A DNA stretch of 64,000 nucleotides from RBC038 sp041390625 (GTDB lineage: Bacteria > Chloroflexota > Dehalococcoidia > UBA2979). The stretch is taken from the NCBI GenBank assembly GCA_041390625.1, contig JAWKPM010000003.1, positions 1 to 64,000 on the forward strand. The letters are read 5' to 3'. The position numbers and the translations under genes are program-made. The notes beneath the pieces were generated by a model. It saw only the letters and a program-made list of their open reading frames with translations, was not told the origin of the DNA and did no database searches. Below, piece after piece: positions 8,166 to 15,957 of the stretch (its first letter is position 1; each line of letters opens with the position of its first letter).

Positions 8166-8362
8166 CGGGGCGCTCCGTTCGGTCCATCGTGCGGTCAGTC
8201 GCTCGCACGGTCAGTCTGCTGTGGGTACGCGGAGGCGACCGGCTATTGGGGCGCTTCTCGACGGGGCACTGAGTTTAGGATGCGGCGCGAGGTCCGAGCA
8301 AGCGGGGAATGGCGCATCGGCCTCGGGTGCTCGATGCCGCCTCGGTGGCGGCCGGCGGTGGG
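8166..8362. other. Spacer upstream of rpmH
   Basis: No gene is seen. It contains a 9-bp direct repeat CGGTCAGTC at 8192-8200 and 8208-8216, and one weak DnaA-box-like 9-mer (TGTGGGTAC, 8220-8228). No cluster of DnaA boxes or AT-rich unwinding element is visible, so I do not call oriC here. Confidence 0.5.
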
Positions 8363-10615
8363 CTAGCGGAGCGAGGGCTCCGGTTCGCCGGCGTAGATGC
8401 AGCGATACCAGCCGTAATTCTCGAGCACGAGCTCAAGGTAGGAGCGCGTCTCTGGGAAGTCCACAGCGTGGACGAAGCCGTCGGCGCCGGGGAAGCGCTG
8501 CTCCTGCTGCCAGCGGAGGGCGTTGCCGGGGCCGCCGTTGTAGGCGGCGAGCGCGGCGAAGACGTCGCCGTCGAAGTCCTCGAGCTGGGTGCCGAAGTAG
8601 TGGGCGCCGAAGCGGAGCGAGGTGGCGGGGCGGTAGAGGTCGAGGGGATCCCAACCTACGCCGAGCGATGCGGCGATGGCCTCGCCGGTGGGGGCGATCA
8701 CCTGGGTGAGGCCGGCGGCGCCCGCAACAGAGCCGGCGCGCTGGTTGAAACGGGACTCCTGGCGCACGAGGGCAGCGAGCAGGAGCGGCGGAATCGCCTC
8801 GAGATCGGCTGCTCGCGTGAGCTCACCGGCGAATTCGACGGGATATGCGAGCCTGAGCAGCTCACCGGGCGCTGCACAGCGCTCAGCGGCCGGCACGGAC
8901 CCCAGCACGACCTCGGCGGCGGCGATGGAGGCGTCGAAGAGGCCAACGTCGGAGGCGGCGCGAGCGACGGCGATGAGCTCGAGGTCGTCGGTGCGGTAGG
9001 CCTCGAGGAGGTCGAACGCGATCGAGCGGGCGGCGCCGACCTCACCCACCTCGGCGAGCGCCTGCAGCACGCCGAGCCGCGGGTCGGTCGCGACGCGCGA
9101 CTCGCCGGGGGCGACGAGGGGTTGGCCGGAACGCTGTGCGAGCCACGTGTTCGTCTCGAGCTGCGCCTCGGAGCGCTCGGCGAGCACGCGGGTCGAGAGG
9201 CCTGGCGTCTCGAGCACGGCGCCGGCAGGCAGAGGGCGTCGGGCGTCGCCGCCGGCGGTAGCGAGCAGCGCCCAGAGTGTGCCGGTGCCGAGCGCCTCGG
9301 GGGCGGGTGCGCCTTCCACGCCGAGGAGCTGGAGCCAGCGCGCGGCCTCGGCGGCGGTGGCGCCGTCGCTTCGTTCCTCGGCGGTGGCGACGACGGTCTG
9401 CAGCGCCTCGATGCCGGCCGTGGCGTCGCCGGCTTCGACGAGGGCGAGCGGGCCGCGCATGGCGGCGGCAGCGGCGAACTCGGAGGCGGGGTACTCCTCG
9501 AGGAGGCGGGCGTAGCGGTCCGCGGCCTCGGCGACGTCGCCCTGGCCCTCGAGGATGACGGCGCTCCACCAGAGGGCGTCGTCGGCGAGGTAGCCGCCGG
9601 GCGCGGCCTCGATCGAGGCGTCGTAGGAGGCGACGGCGGCATCGGTGGCGCCGGCGCGCTCATCGATGGCGCCGATGTAGAAGGAGGCGACGTGGGCCTC
9701 GTCGGACGTGGGCGCGTTGGTGAGGATCGAGGTGTAGCGGGCGCGGGCGGCGTCATCGAGCTGCGCGAGGTACTGGACGTAGGCGGCGCTGAGCGCCGGG
9801 ACGGGCTCGCCCGCGACCTCGAGGGCGGCCAGCGCCTCGCCGGCCGCGACCGTGCCGGGGGCAAGCTCGACGACGGCGCGGGCGTTCGCGGCCCAGGCAG
9901 GGTCGTCGTCCTCGAGGCGGGCGAGGGCGATCGCCCAGTAGGCGCGTGCGCGGGCATCGGCGGCGGCGGCGGGGTCCTGGGCCGTCAGCTCGAGGAGGGC
10001 GATGGCGTCGTCCGGGCGGTCGAGGTCGAAGAGGATGTCGGCGCCCTCGGCACGGGCGACCTCGCGGAGGGCTGGCGCGAGCGCGCGGTCGTTGGCGGCG
10101 AGCTGATAGGGCGGCACTGCCTCGATGGAGCGCCCGTCGAGGACGAGCACCTGGCCAAGGCGGAGGCGGGCGATCGGCGCCAGCACGCCGCCGCCGGCGA
10201 CGACGCGGCGCAGCGCGAGGGCGGCGCCAGCGGCCTGTCCGGCGTCGCGGAGGCCGACACCGCGGAGGTAGAGGAGCTCGGCGCGTCGGATGTGGTCGGC
10301 CGGGATCTCGCGCAGGCCGGCCAGCGCGAGGGCGGCGGCGCGTCGCGGCTGGCCATCGTTGAAGGCGGTGCGGGCGAGGCCGACCCAGGCCTCCGCGAGG
10401 GTGTCGACGGGGACCTCGGGGGCCGTCACGACCTCGACGAAGAGGGCGGCGGCGGCGGTGACCTCGCCATCGCGCTCGGCGCCGAGCGCGCGCTCGAGCG
10501 TTCCGTCGGTGTCGACCGTCTGTGCGTGCAGCGTGGGCGCGGGCGCGCCGCCAACGGCGAACCCCACGATGAGCACGAGCAGGATGAGGAGGCGAGGCCG
10601 CCGCAGTCTCGTCAT
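8363..10615 (-). CDS. Soluble lytic murein transglycosylase (Slt-like)
   Basis: A 750-residue exported protein. An N-terminal signal peptide (LLILLVLIVGFAVGG, cleavage near THAQ-like THLHAQT) is followed by about 550 residues of Ala-rich TPR-like helical repeats, the ring domain of Slt70-type enzymes. The C-terminal SLT goose-lysozyme domain contains the catalytic Glu620 in RQESRFNQRAGS, then GAAGLTQV and the AALAAYNGGPGNALRW motif. It cleaves peptidoglycan glycan strands to 1,6-anhydromuropeptides, which implies a murein wall. A TAGCCT hexamer ends 6 nt before the ATG, suggesting a leaderless transcript. It is transcribed toward rpmH. Confidence 0.93.
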   Translation of the reverse strand: MTRLRRPRLLILLVLIVGFAVGGAPAPTLHAQTVDTDGTLERALGAERDGEVTAAAALFVEVVTAPEVPVDTLAEAWVGLARTAFNDGQPRRAAALALAGLREIPADHIRRAELLYLRGVGLRDAGQAAGAALALRRVVAGGGVLAPIARLRLGQVLVLDGRSIEAVPPYQLAANDRALAPALREVARAEGADILFDLDRPDDAIALLELTAQDPAAAADARARAYWAIALARLEDDDPAWAANARAVVELAPGTVAAGEALAALEVAGEPVPALSAAYVQYLAQLDDAARARYTSILTNAPTSDEAHVASFYIGAIDERAGATDAAVASYDASIEAAPGGYLADDALWWSAVILEGQGDVAEAADRYARLLEEYPASEFAAAAAMRGPLALVEAGDATAGIEALQTVVATAEERSDGATAAEAARWLQLLGVEGAPAPEALGTGTLWALLATAGGDARRPLPAGAVLETPGLSTRVLAERSEAQLETNTWLAQRSGQPLVAPGESRVATDPRLGVLQALAEVGEVGAARSIAFDLLEAYRTDDLELIAVARAASDVGLFDASIAAAEVVLGSVPAAERCAAPGELLRLAYPVEFAGELTRAADLEAIPPLLLAALVRQESRFNQRAGSVAGAAGLTQVIAPTGEAIAASLGVGWDPLDLYRPATSLRFGAHYFGTQLEDFDGDVFAALAAYNGGPGNALRWQQEQRFPGADGFVHAVDFPETRSYLELVLENYGWYRCIYAGEPEPSLR

Positions 10616-10736
10616 GCATCGAGGCTACCCCAACGGGGCGGATTCCGCGCCGGGCCGCATCGCGTTAGACTGCGACCTCGGACAGAACGTCTCCGGGGGT
10701 CCTGGGGACTCGAGGTTGCGACCGAAGGACGAACCG

Positions 10737-10994
10737 ATGATTCGCATGTCTCGACGCCTGAGTGCCGCGCTCGCGGCGGTCGTCGGCCTCGCGCTGCCGG
10801 CGGCGGCAGCGGCCGCGGAAGGCGGGCGCGCCCTGGAGCGGCCGGGGGACTGGACGCAGGTGATGGTCATCACCGGGCTGTCGGTCATCGCGCTCTTCCT
10901 CGTGGCGAGCATCGGTCGCCTGTACCAGATGCGGCGCTCGCTGCACTGGCGCTTCCAGGACCCGGATGACGGCGACCACGGCGGCGCGCACTAG
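10737..10994 (+). CDS. Small secreted or membrane protein, unknown
   Basis: An 85-residue protein. The first 28 residues look like a signal peptide ending in Ala-rich sequence (ALPAAAAAAEGG), and a second hydrophobic helix (VMVITGLSVIALFLVASIGRLY) follows at about residues 42-63. The tail is cytoplasmic-type and charged (RFQDPDDGDHGGAH). AAGGA lies six nt before the ATG, and a -10-like TAGACT at 10666-10671 could give a 60-nt leader. The selenoprotein peroxiredoxin starts 28 nt downstream, so the two may be co-transcribed. No family was recognised. Confidence 0.7.
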   Translation: MIRMSRRLSAALAAVVGLALPAAAAAAEGGRALERPGDWTQVMVITGLSVIALFLVASIGRLYQMRRSLHWRFQDPDDGDHGGAH

Positions 10995-11022
10995 CGCTGC
11001 CCGCGGCGGATCGGACGGCACC

Positions 11023-11481
11023 ATGCTGCAAATCGGCGACCGAATGCCCGAGTTCGTGCTGCGAGACACGCAGCGCAACGAGGTGACGCAGAGCGACTTC
11101 GAGGGCTCGATCACGGTCCTCGCGTTCTACGCGATGGCGTTCACCGGGGGCTGAACCCGCGAGATGCGCGGGTTCCAGCAGCGCCTTGAGGAGCTGCAGG
11201 GACTCGGGGCCCGCGTTGCGGGCGTGAGCGCGGATACGTGGGCTGCGAACGGCGGGTTCGCCGAGGCGCAGGGCATCGAGTTCCCGCTGCTGTCGGACTG
11301 GCCGGAGAACAAGACGATCGCGGCCTTCGGCGTCGATCGCGAGGGCTCGACGACGGCGATGCGTGCGACGTTCGTCTTCGACACGGACGGCGTCGTGCAG
11401 GCCGTCATCGACGATCCTCGGGACATGGACGCGCACCCGGTCGGGGCGCTGGAAGCGGTGAAGCGGCTGGCAGGCGGCTAG
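11023..11481 (+). CDS. Peroxiredoxin with in-frame TGA as selenocysteine
   Basis: An AhpC/TSA (BCP/AhpE-like) thioredoxin-fold peroxidase of 152 residues when the TGA at 11152-11154 is read as Sec44. The upstream part MLQIGDRMPEFVLRD...VLAFYAMAFTGG and the downstream part TREMRGFQQRLEELQ...FVFDTDGVVQAVIDD are in the same frame and together make one complete domain. The TGA stands exactly where the family has its peroxidatic Cys (T-G-G-U/C-T). No Cys occurs elsewhere, so it would be a one-Sec enzyme needing an external thiol reductant. Conserved active-site Thr41 and a later Arg (MRATFVFD) are present. A disrupted gene is unlikely given the flawless flanks. Confidence 0.85.
11155..11200 (+). 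ncRNA. Candidate bacterial SECIS element
   Basis: Just after the Sec-TGA, the coding RNA can form two hairpins. The first pairs ACCCGCG (11155-11161) with CGCGGGT (11167-11173) around the loop AGATG. The second pairs GCAGC (11178-11182) with GCTGC (11193-11197), with inner CC-GG pairs and the apical loop TTGA about 32 nt after the TGA, plus an outer CC-GG clamp. The second has the usual bSECIS distance and a G in the loop. The pairing was done by eye. Confidence 0.5.
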
Positions 11482-11522
11482 TTCGAGGAGCGGGGCGGCG
11501 CCTCCGGGCAGCGACCTGAGAC

Positions 11523-12038
11523 TTAGTTGTCGGGCAGGGGCTGCCCGGTCTCCATGGCATCGATGATCTGCTGGCGACGTGCCTCGACGGTGGCGAGGCG
11601 CTCGGCGAGCTCGTGCTGCATCGCCTCGAGGGCGTGGAGCTTGGTCTCGACGATCGTGAGCTGCCGCCGAACGGCATCGATGATCTTCTCGGTGCGGGCC
11701 TTCCGCGCGGGGAGCTCGCGGTCCGGGCGGAAGGTCGCGCGCATCTGGGCGCGCAATTCCTCGGCCTCGACCATCTCCTTAATCTCGGCAAGGGTCAGTC
11801 CGAGGAGCTGCTGCATGCCCCGGATCTGGGTGATGCGCTCGATGTCGTTCTCGGAATAGAGGCGGAAGCCGCCCTCCATGCGATCGGAGGGGCGGAGGAG
11901 ACCTTTTTCCTCGTAGAAGCGCAGGGTGCGCTGAGTGACGCCCGTCCGCTCGGCGACCTCGCCGATCTGGTATCGGGCGGCGGCGCGCTCGTCTTCGTCG
12001 CGAGGCGTGTCCTCGGTTGGGGTTGCGGCTTCGACCAC
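11523..12038 (-). CDS. MerR-family transcriptional regulator
   Basis: About 171 residues. The N-terminal MerR winged HTH is clear: YQIGEVAERTGVTQRTLRFYEEKGLLRPSDRMEGGFRLYSENDIERI. It is followed by a long coiled-coil (roughly residues 85-155) used for dimerisation. No Cys cluster suggests metal sensing, so the ligand is unknown. I chose the GTG at 12038 because a TTGACG-18-TACGAT promoter ends 6 nt before it; a TTG at 12062 would lie inside that promoter. It converges on the selenoprotein gene; a link between them is only positional. Confidence 0.88.
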   Translation of the reverse strand: MVEAATPTEDTPRDEDERAAARYQIGEVAERTGVTQRTLRFYEEKGLLRPSDRMEGGFRLYSENDIERITQIRGMQQLLGLTLAEIKEMVEAEELRAQMRATFRPDRELPARKARTEKIIDAVRRQLTIVETKLHALEAMQHELAERLATVEARRQQIIDAMETGQPLPDN

Positions 12039-12044
12039 GATGCA

Positions 12045-12074
12045 ATCGTAGAGAGACGGCAATCAGGGCGTCAA
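12045..12074 (-). promoter_or_regulatory. Promoter of the MerR gene, leaderless
   Basis: -35 TTGACG (12069-12074) and -10 TACGAT (12045-12050) with an 18-nt spacer. The -10 ends 6 nt before the GTG start, so the transcript should begin at or next to the start codon. Imperfect dyad halves just upstream (AACCTCAA and TCGAAGTT) could be a MerR operator. Confidence 0.6.
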
Positions 12075-12144
12075 GGAACTTCGACCCTGACGTTGAGGTT
12101 AACGTTCGGATCGCGCGCGAGGATCGAATCCAGAATCTCTGGTG

Positions 12145-12885
12145 CTAGTCGTCCTCGTCGTCGTGGTCGTGGCCGGCGGACGGGGTCGGGAGCAGCGGCT
12201 GCACCTTGTCCTCTTCGCGCTGGCGAGGCGGGCGGACTTCGCGCGAGGCCTCCACGAGGGCGGCCGCGTCGCCCGCGGCGCCGGCACCGAGCAGGACGAG
12301 GACGGCACCGGCATCGCGCCAGACCTCCAGGACGGCGGCGTCGACGGCGCGCTCGCTGAGGATCGCGAGCGGCGCGCGCACCATCTCGGCGAGGTGACGG
12401 AGCTCGAGCTGGCCGGTGACGCTGAGCTCGCCGGAGGGCGCGCCGACGAGGACCGCGTCCAGGTCGAGCGGACCGAAGCGCCTCAGCTCGTCGTCGCTGC
12501 TGTCGCCGGGCGCGAGCAGCACGCCGCCGAGCCGCCGCTCGAGGAGCGCGGTGGCGGTGGTCTGCCCCGCGTCGAAGATGAGGAAGTCGGCGGAGGCGGA
12601 GGCGAGCGCCTCGGTGTCGTCGGCGGTGGCAGCATCGATGCGCATTCCGACGGGGGTGGTGCCGGCAGCCTCGACGACGGCGCCCAGGCCGTCGCGCGCG
12701 CCGGTGTAGACGAGGGCGCTGGCGCCGGCCTCGAGGGCGGCGTTGGCGGCATCGACGTCTGCGACCTCGACGCCGACGAGGATGGCGGCGTTGGGGGCGC
12801 TGTCCTTCGATGAGGCGACGGCGAAGCCGAGGGCGCGCGGGCGCTGCCGCGTTCGATCACGAATTCGATCGCGCAGCTTGCTCAT
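12145..12885 (-). CDS. Unknown alpha/beta protein, possible TIM-barrel fold
   Basis: A 246-residue soluble protein of unknown family. It has regularly alternating hydrophobic strands and Ala-rich helices (AAILVGVEVADVDAANAALEAGASALVYT; DFLIFDAG; DAVLVGAPSGELS; APLAILSE; AGAVLVLLGAGAAGDAAALVEASREV), a rhythm seen in (beta/alpha)8 barrels. The tail is acidic and ends in His/Asp repeats (GHDHDDEDD), a possible metal-binding tail. The ATG at 12885 (MSKLRDRIRDR) was chosen; upstream the frame would enter the tRNA gene. It sits directly downstream of tRNA-Thr. Confidence 0.7.
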   Translation of the reverse strand: MSKLRDRIRDRTRQRPRALGFAVASSKDSAPNAAILVGVEVADVDAANAALEAGASALVYTGARDGLGAVVEAAGTTPVGMRIDAATADDTEALASASADFLIFDAGQTTATALLERRLGGVLLAPGDSSDDELRRFGPLDLDAVLVGAPSGELSVTGQLELRHLAEMVRAPLAILSERAVDAAVLEVWRDAGAVLVLLGAGAAGDAAALVEASREVRPPRQREEDKVQPLLPTPSAGHDHDDEDD

Positions 12886-12920
12886 GCGTCCTCGTTCGTT
12901 CGCTTGGAGTGTTGATCTGG

Positions 12921-12993
12921 AGCCGGCGGGGGGATTCGAACCCTCGGCCTGCTGTTTACGAAACAGCTGCTCTACCACTGAGCTACACCGGCT
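12921..12993 (-). tRNA. tRNA-Thr(CGT)
   Basis: A 73-nt cloverleaf read on the minus strand. The acceptor arms are AGCCGGT and GCCGGCT, the D arm has GTAGCTCAGTGGTAGAGC, the anticodon stem-loop is GCTGT-TTCGTAA-ACAGC with anticodon CGT (reads ACG), and the T arm has GGGTTCGAATCCC. CCA is not encoded. Confidence 0.97.
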
Positions 12994-13003
12994 CGGGGCT
13001 CCG

Positions 13004-13033
13004 AGTATACGGAGCGGGGGGCGGGTCGCTCAA
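13004..13033 (-). promoter_or_regulatory. Promoter of tRNA-Thr
   Basis: -35 TTGAGC (13028-13033) and -10 TATACT (13004-13009) are separated by 18 nt, and the mature tRNA begins 10 nt after the -10. This is one of the best -10 boxes in the window. Confidence 0.75.
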
Positions 13034-13140
13034 TCGGAAGAACGGTGAGGATCGGGCTCGGCAGATCGAACCTGTTAGTCTCCCGTACCACGAACTAATC
13101 TCGGTATGCAGCACGGCCTTCGGCGGATGGGTGCATCGGC

Positions 13141-14376
13141 ATGGTGAACGGTATCGACGGTGAACTTCGCCGGACGGGGAGCCTCGGGCCTGAGGAAGAC
13201 GTCCCCTTCAAGGACGAAGGAGGCAAGGCGGGACCGGCCACGGACGAGGAACTTGAAGCGCAGTACGACGCGGGTGCGTTTCGAGTCGTCAGTCAGCTGC
13301 AGAACTATCCGATTCCAGCACTGATTCAGGCAATCGCGGAGAAGCAGTACCTGAACATCCATCCCGAGTACCAGCGTCGCCTCCGGTGGGACTCTGGACG
13401 GCAGTCGCGCCTGATCGAATCCCTCCTAATGAACGTCCCGGTCCCCCCCGTCTTTCTGTATGAGACGGACTTGGCTCGCTACGAAGTGGTCGATGGGCAG
13501 CAGCGACTCGCGACTATCGACGACTTCTTCGCAGGCCGGTTGCGCCTCCGCGGCCTACAGTATTGGACCGCCCTTGACGGACGGACATACCGGAACCTCC
13601 CCACACGTCTGCAGAGTGCGCTGACGCGGCGGTCAATCTCAGCTGTGGTACTGCTGGCTGAGAGCACGATTGACGCGGGAATCACCGAGAAGGACGTGCG
13701 TCGGATCGTGTTCGAGCGCCTCAACACCGGGGGGGTGCGGCTAAACGCGCAAGAGGTTCGGAACGCCGTTGACGCAGGGCCATTCAACGACCTCCTCCAT
13801 GAGTTGGCGCGTTCGGCGGAGTTCACTCGCGCATGGGGCATCCCCGCGCACGGCAGACGCGATGAGAGCGATCCGACACCCAGCCTCGCTCGAAATCTGC
13901 TCTACCGGACGATGGGTGACTGCGAGCTTGTCCTTCGCTTCTTTGCTCTTCAAGACCTCGATGCAATGGCCAGCAGCCTAAAACGTACGTTGGACGACGA
14001 GATGAAGAATCGCGCGACGGACGATTCCACCCAACTGGAACATTGGGGTGCGGAGTTTCTAGCGTGCCTGAGGGTGGCAATCGATATATACGGGGATGAA
14101 GCATTCCGCTTGCAGCCCGTTCGAGGAAGGCTGTCGAAGCCTCTCTACGACGCGGTGATGCTGGGTCTCCGCGGGCACCTCGTCGTTGAATCGCCTCTGG
14201 CGGCGTCCCGACTGGTGGCAGCGAGAGATCGCATCCGTCAGGAAACTCGGGAACTCCTCGCAAATCCAAGCTCCCGCGAATACGGTCTCTTGGTCGGACG
14301 AGGGAATACAAAGGACTCGATCCGCGGGCGGATCGAGCTCATGCAGGGGCTCTTCGGCAGGGTCTTGCAGGGCTAG
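13141..14376 (+). CDS. DUF262-domain protein (GmrSD/ParB-like nuclease fold)
   Basis: A 411-residue DUF262 protein. Signature blocks are IHPEYQRRLRWDSGRQSRLIESLL (about 73-96), YEVVDGQQRLATIDDFF (114-130, DGQQR at 118-122) and FERLNTGGVRLNAQEVRNA (191-209). The fold is ParB/Srx-like, uses NTP in relatives, and is found in GmrSD type IV restriction and other phage-defence proteins. The C-terminal DUF1524 His-Me nuclease of full GmrSD is absent here. The gene is followed 3 nt later by a HEPN gene. Codon choice is less GC-biased than in the neighbours, which suggests recent acquisition. A TAATCT box at 13096-13101 may serve as its promoter. Confidence 0.88.
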   Translation: MVNGIDGELRRTGSLGPEEDVPFKDEGGKAGPATDEELEAQYDAGAFRVVSQLQNYPIPALIQAIAEKQYLNIHPEYQRRLRWDSGRQSRLIESLLMNVPVPPVFLYETDLARYEVVDGQQRLATIDDFFAGRLRLRGLQYWTALDGRTYRNLPTRLQSALTRRSISAVVLLAESTIDAGITEKDVRRIVFERLNTGGVRLNAQEVRNAVDAGPFNDLLHELARSAEFTRAWGIPAHGRRDESDPTPSLARNLLYRTMGDCELVLRFFALQDLDAMASSLKRTLDDEMKNRATDDSTQLEHWGAEFLACLRVAIDIYGDEAFRLQPVRGRLSKPLYDAVMLGLRGHLVVESPLAASRLVAARDRIRQETRELLANPSSREYGLLVGRGNTKDSIRGRIELMQGLFGRVLQG

Positions 14377-14379
14377 TCC

Positions 14380-15153
14380 ATGGAGCACGCGCTTCGGGAC
14401 TTTCAGCAGGAACTCGACGAAATCCGTAGCTACGTCGCTCTGGCGGAGGCGGTGGCGGATCTCCGCGCCTTCGCTCCTTCGAAGACGCTTGAGCGAACCC
14501 GCCTAGGAAAGTCCGCCGCCAGCATCCATGCGGGCGTCTTGATGGCAGTCCGGTGGGAAACGATCGCTCTGGACGGGGCGTTTCTGTTCCTTGCCGGTCT
14601 CTATGAAGAGACGTTTCGCGAGATTACGCGGCGTCTTGTGGGAGATGTCGAGCGCAGCGCGACGACGTACGGAGATCTCTCGGACAAGGTCCGGAAATCC
14701 AATGTGCTCGCTGTCGCTGAGTACCTTCGCCGGCCAGAAGACTCGCGTTACGGCCATCTGACAATGGACGCCATCGTGGGCGACCTCGCGGGCGTGCTGA
14801 GTGACGGGGCACCTGTCCGACTGTTCGGCGATGGCTTCGCGCATCACGATCGGAACTTGAGGCCAGGCGAAGTGAGCGAAATGCTCGGTCGCGTGGGGGT
14901 AGCGAGTCTGTGGCCTCAGGTGGCGAGCCAACCGGAACTCCAAGCACATTTCGAGGGGTCTGGAGCGGATCTCACGCAGCGGGCGGCATGGGAGAAGCTC
15001 AACGCGTTCATTGACACCCGGAACGCGATCGCACACAGCGCATCGACCGCTCTCACCGTGGGGGGGTCGGTGCTTCGAGACTACGCGGACTTCCTTGAAG
15101 CGCTACTGGTGAGCCTTGTCGCGGTTCTAAGGGCGTGGGCCAGCACACTGTAA
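14380..15153 (+). CDS. HEPN-domain protein (MAE_28990/MAE_18760-like)
   Basis: A 257-residue mostly helical protein. The C-terminal third carries the HEPN RNase motif R-x4-H as RNAIAH (residues 214-219), in the usual context FIDTRNAIAHS. Mid-protein LAGLYEETFREITRRL is a typical HEPN helix. Proteins of the MAE_28990/MAE_18760 HEPN group are known to be encoded next to DUF262 proteins, which matches the neighbour 3 nt upstream. The likely role is metal-independent RNA cleavage as the toxic effector of a defence or toxin-antitoxin module, with DUF262 as sensor or partner. This function is inferred from family and context, not shown. Confidence 0.8.
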   Translation: MEHALRDFQQELDEIRSYVALAEAVADLRAFAPSKTLERTRLGKSAASIHAGVLMAVRWETIALDGAFLFLAGLYEETFREITRRLVGDVERSATTYGDLSDKVRKSNVLAVAEYLRRPEDSRYGHLTMDAIVGDLAGVLSDGAPVRLFGDGFAHHDRNLRPGEVSEMLGRVGVASLWPQVASQPELQAHFEGSGADLTQRAAWEKLNAFIDTRNAIAHSASTALTVGGSVLRDYADFLEALLVSLVAVLRAWASTL

Positions 15154-15214
15154 CTGCCAAAGTCCCAGCCGCAGGGCGCGAGGTCCATCGTACCTTAAAG
15201 CACGCGGGCCTGAA

Positions 15215-15577
15215 TCAGCCGCGGATGAGCTTGAGGAGGGTGCGGGCGACGATGGCGGTGGCGGCGGAGGCGAACGCGATGCTCGCGAGGCGCAGGGCGG
15301 TCGTGTCGACGACGGGGTGGACCTGGACGCCGTCGGGGGCGACCTCGATGACGGCGATGCCGCGGAGGCGGGAGCCGCCGCCACCGCCTCCACCGGAGCC
15401 CGTCTCGTTGTTGGCGGCGGTGCCGCCGCCCCAGCCCATGCCGAAGCCGTAGATCACCTCGGCGACGGGGATGACGGTGCGGTCGCCGGCGGCGGCGGGT
15501 GCGCCGAAGCAGGCGGCGGCGGTGGCGTGCTCGGGCAGGTGGGCGAGCTCTCGGATCGGCTCGGGCGCATCCATCAT
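15215..15577 (-). CDS. GerW/YtfJ-family protein
   Basis: A 120-residue GerW (sporulation protein YtfJ) family member. The diagnostic block is RTVIPVAEVIYGFGMGWGGG, followed by a Gly-rich loop and GIAVIEVAPDGVQVHPV. Despite the name the family is widespread in non-sporulating Chloroflexota and Actinobacteria, and its function there is unknown. A C-terminal hydrophobic segment (IAFASAATAIVARTLLKLI) may be a membrane anchor. The start overlaps the previous gene by 4 nt, making it the last gene of the ABC operon. It converges on the HEPN gene. Confidence 0.88.
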   Translation of the reverse strand: MMDAPEPIRELAHLPEHATAAACFGAPAAAGDRTVIPVAEVIYGFGMGWGGGTAANNETGSGGGGGGGSRLRGIAVIEVAPDGVQVHPVVDTTALRLASIAFASAATAIVARTLLKLIRG

Positions 15578-15957
15578 CGGGCGCCTCCATTCCTCGATGG
15601 CTTCGATGGCTTCGATGTCTTCGATGCGTCGCGCGCGAGGCGCGAGGTTACGGCCGTGGCGACGATGCGGGTCGCGGCGGCGCCGGCCGTGAGCGCGGCG
15701 ATGCGGCTGGCGGGCCAGAGCAGCGGGTCGGGCGGGATGGTCACCGGCACCTCGTAGGTGCGGCCAGGCTCCTCGACCTCGATGGAGGTCGGGCGGAGAC
15801 GGGTGAGGGACCAGCGGAGGGCGGCGCGGTCGCCGACGGCGAGGCGCAGGGTGCGGCGCTGGGTGTGGCCGACGAGACGTCGACCATCGAACGTGCCGAG
15901 CTCGTGCGATTCGACCTCGGTGGTGACGAGGGCGCCGAGCGACGGCAACCGGGGCAT
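15574..15957 (-). CDS. Unknown 127-residue protein of the ABC/GerW operon
   Basis: No family was recognised. It has a beta-rich N-terminal region (LGALVTTEVESHELGTFDGRRLVGHTQRRTLRLAVGDRAALRW), a middle containing TYEVPVTIPPDPLLWPASRIAAL, a weakly hydrophobic Ala-rich stretch, and a basic Ser/Lys-rich tail (DASKTSKPSKPSRNGGAR). The TAATG junction with the permease gene (1-nt overlap) and the ATGA-type junction with gerW show that the three genes are translationally coupled. Confidence 0.75.
   Translation of the reverse strand: MPRLPSLGALVTTEVESHELGTFDGRRLVGHTQRRTLRLAVGDRAALRWSLTRLRPTSIEVEEPGRTYEVPVTIPPDPLLWPASRIAALTAGAAATRIVATAVTSRLARDASKTSKPSKPSRNGGAR

Noticed and set aside
8220..8228. DnaA box and chromosome origin upstream of rpmH
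   Set aside because: A single 7-of-9 match with no cluster and no AT-rich element; dnaA and dnaN are absent from the window.
8309..10969. A very long plus-strand open frame (886 codons) opposite the lytic transglycosylase
   Set aside because: It is a Gly/Ala/Glu-rich shadow of the minus-strand gene, which has a clear signal peptide and SLT domain.
12994..15153. Genomic island integrated at the tRNA-Thr 3' end
   Set aside because: The module lies on the 5' (promoter) side of the tRNA, no direct repeat of the tRNA end was found, and there is no integrase.
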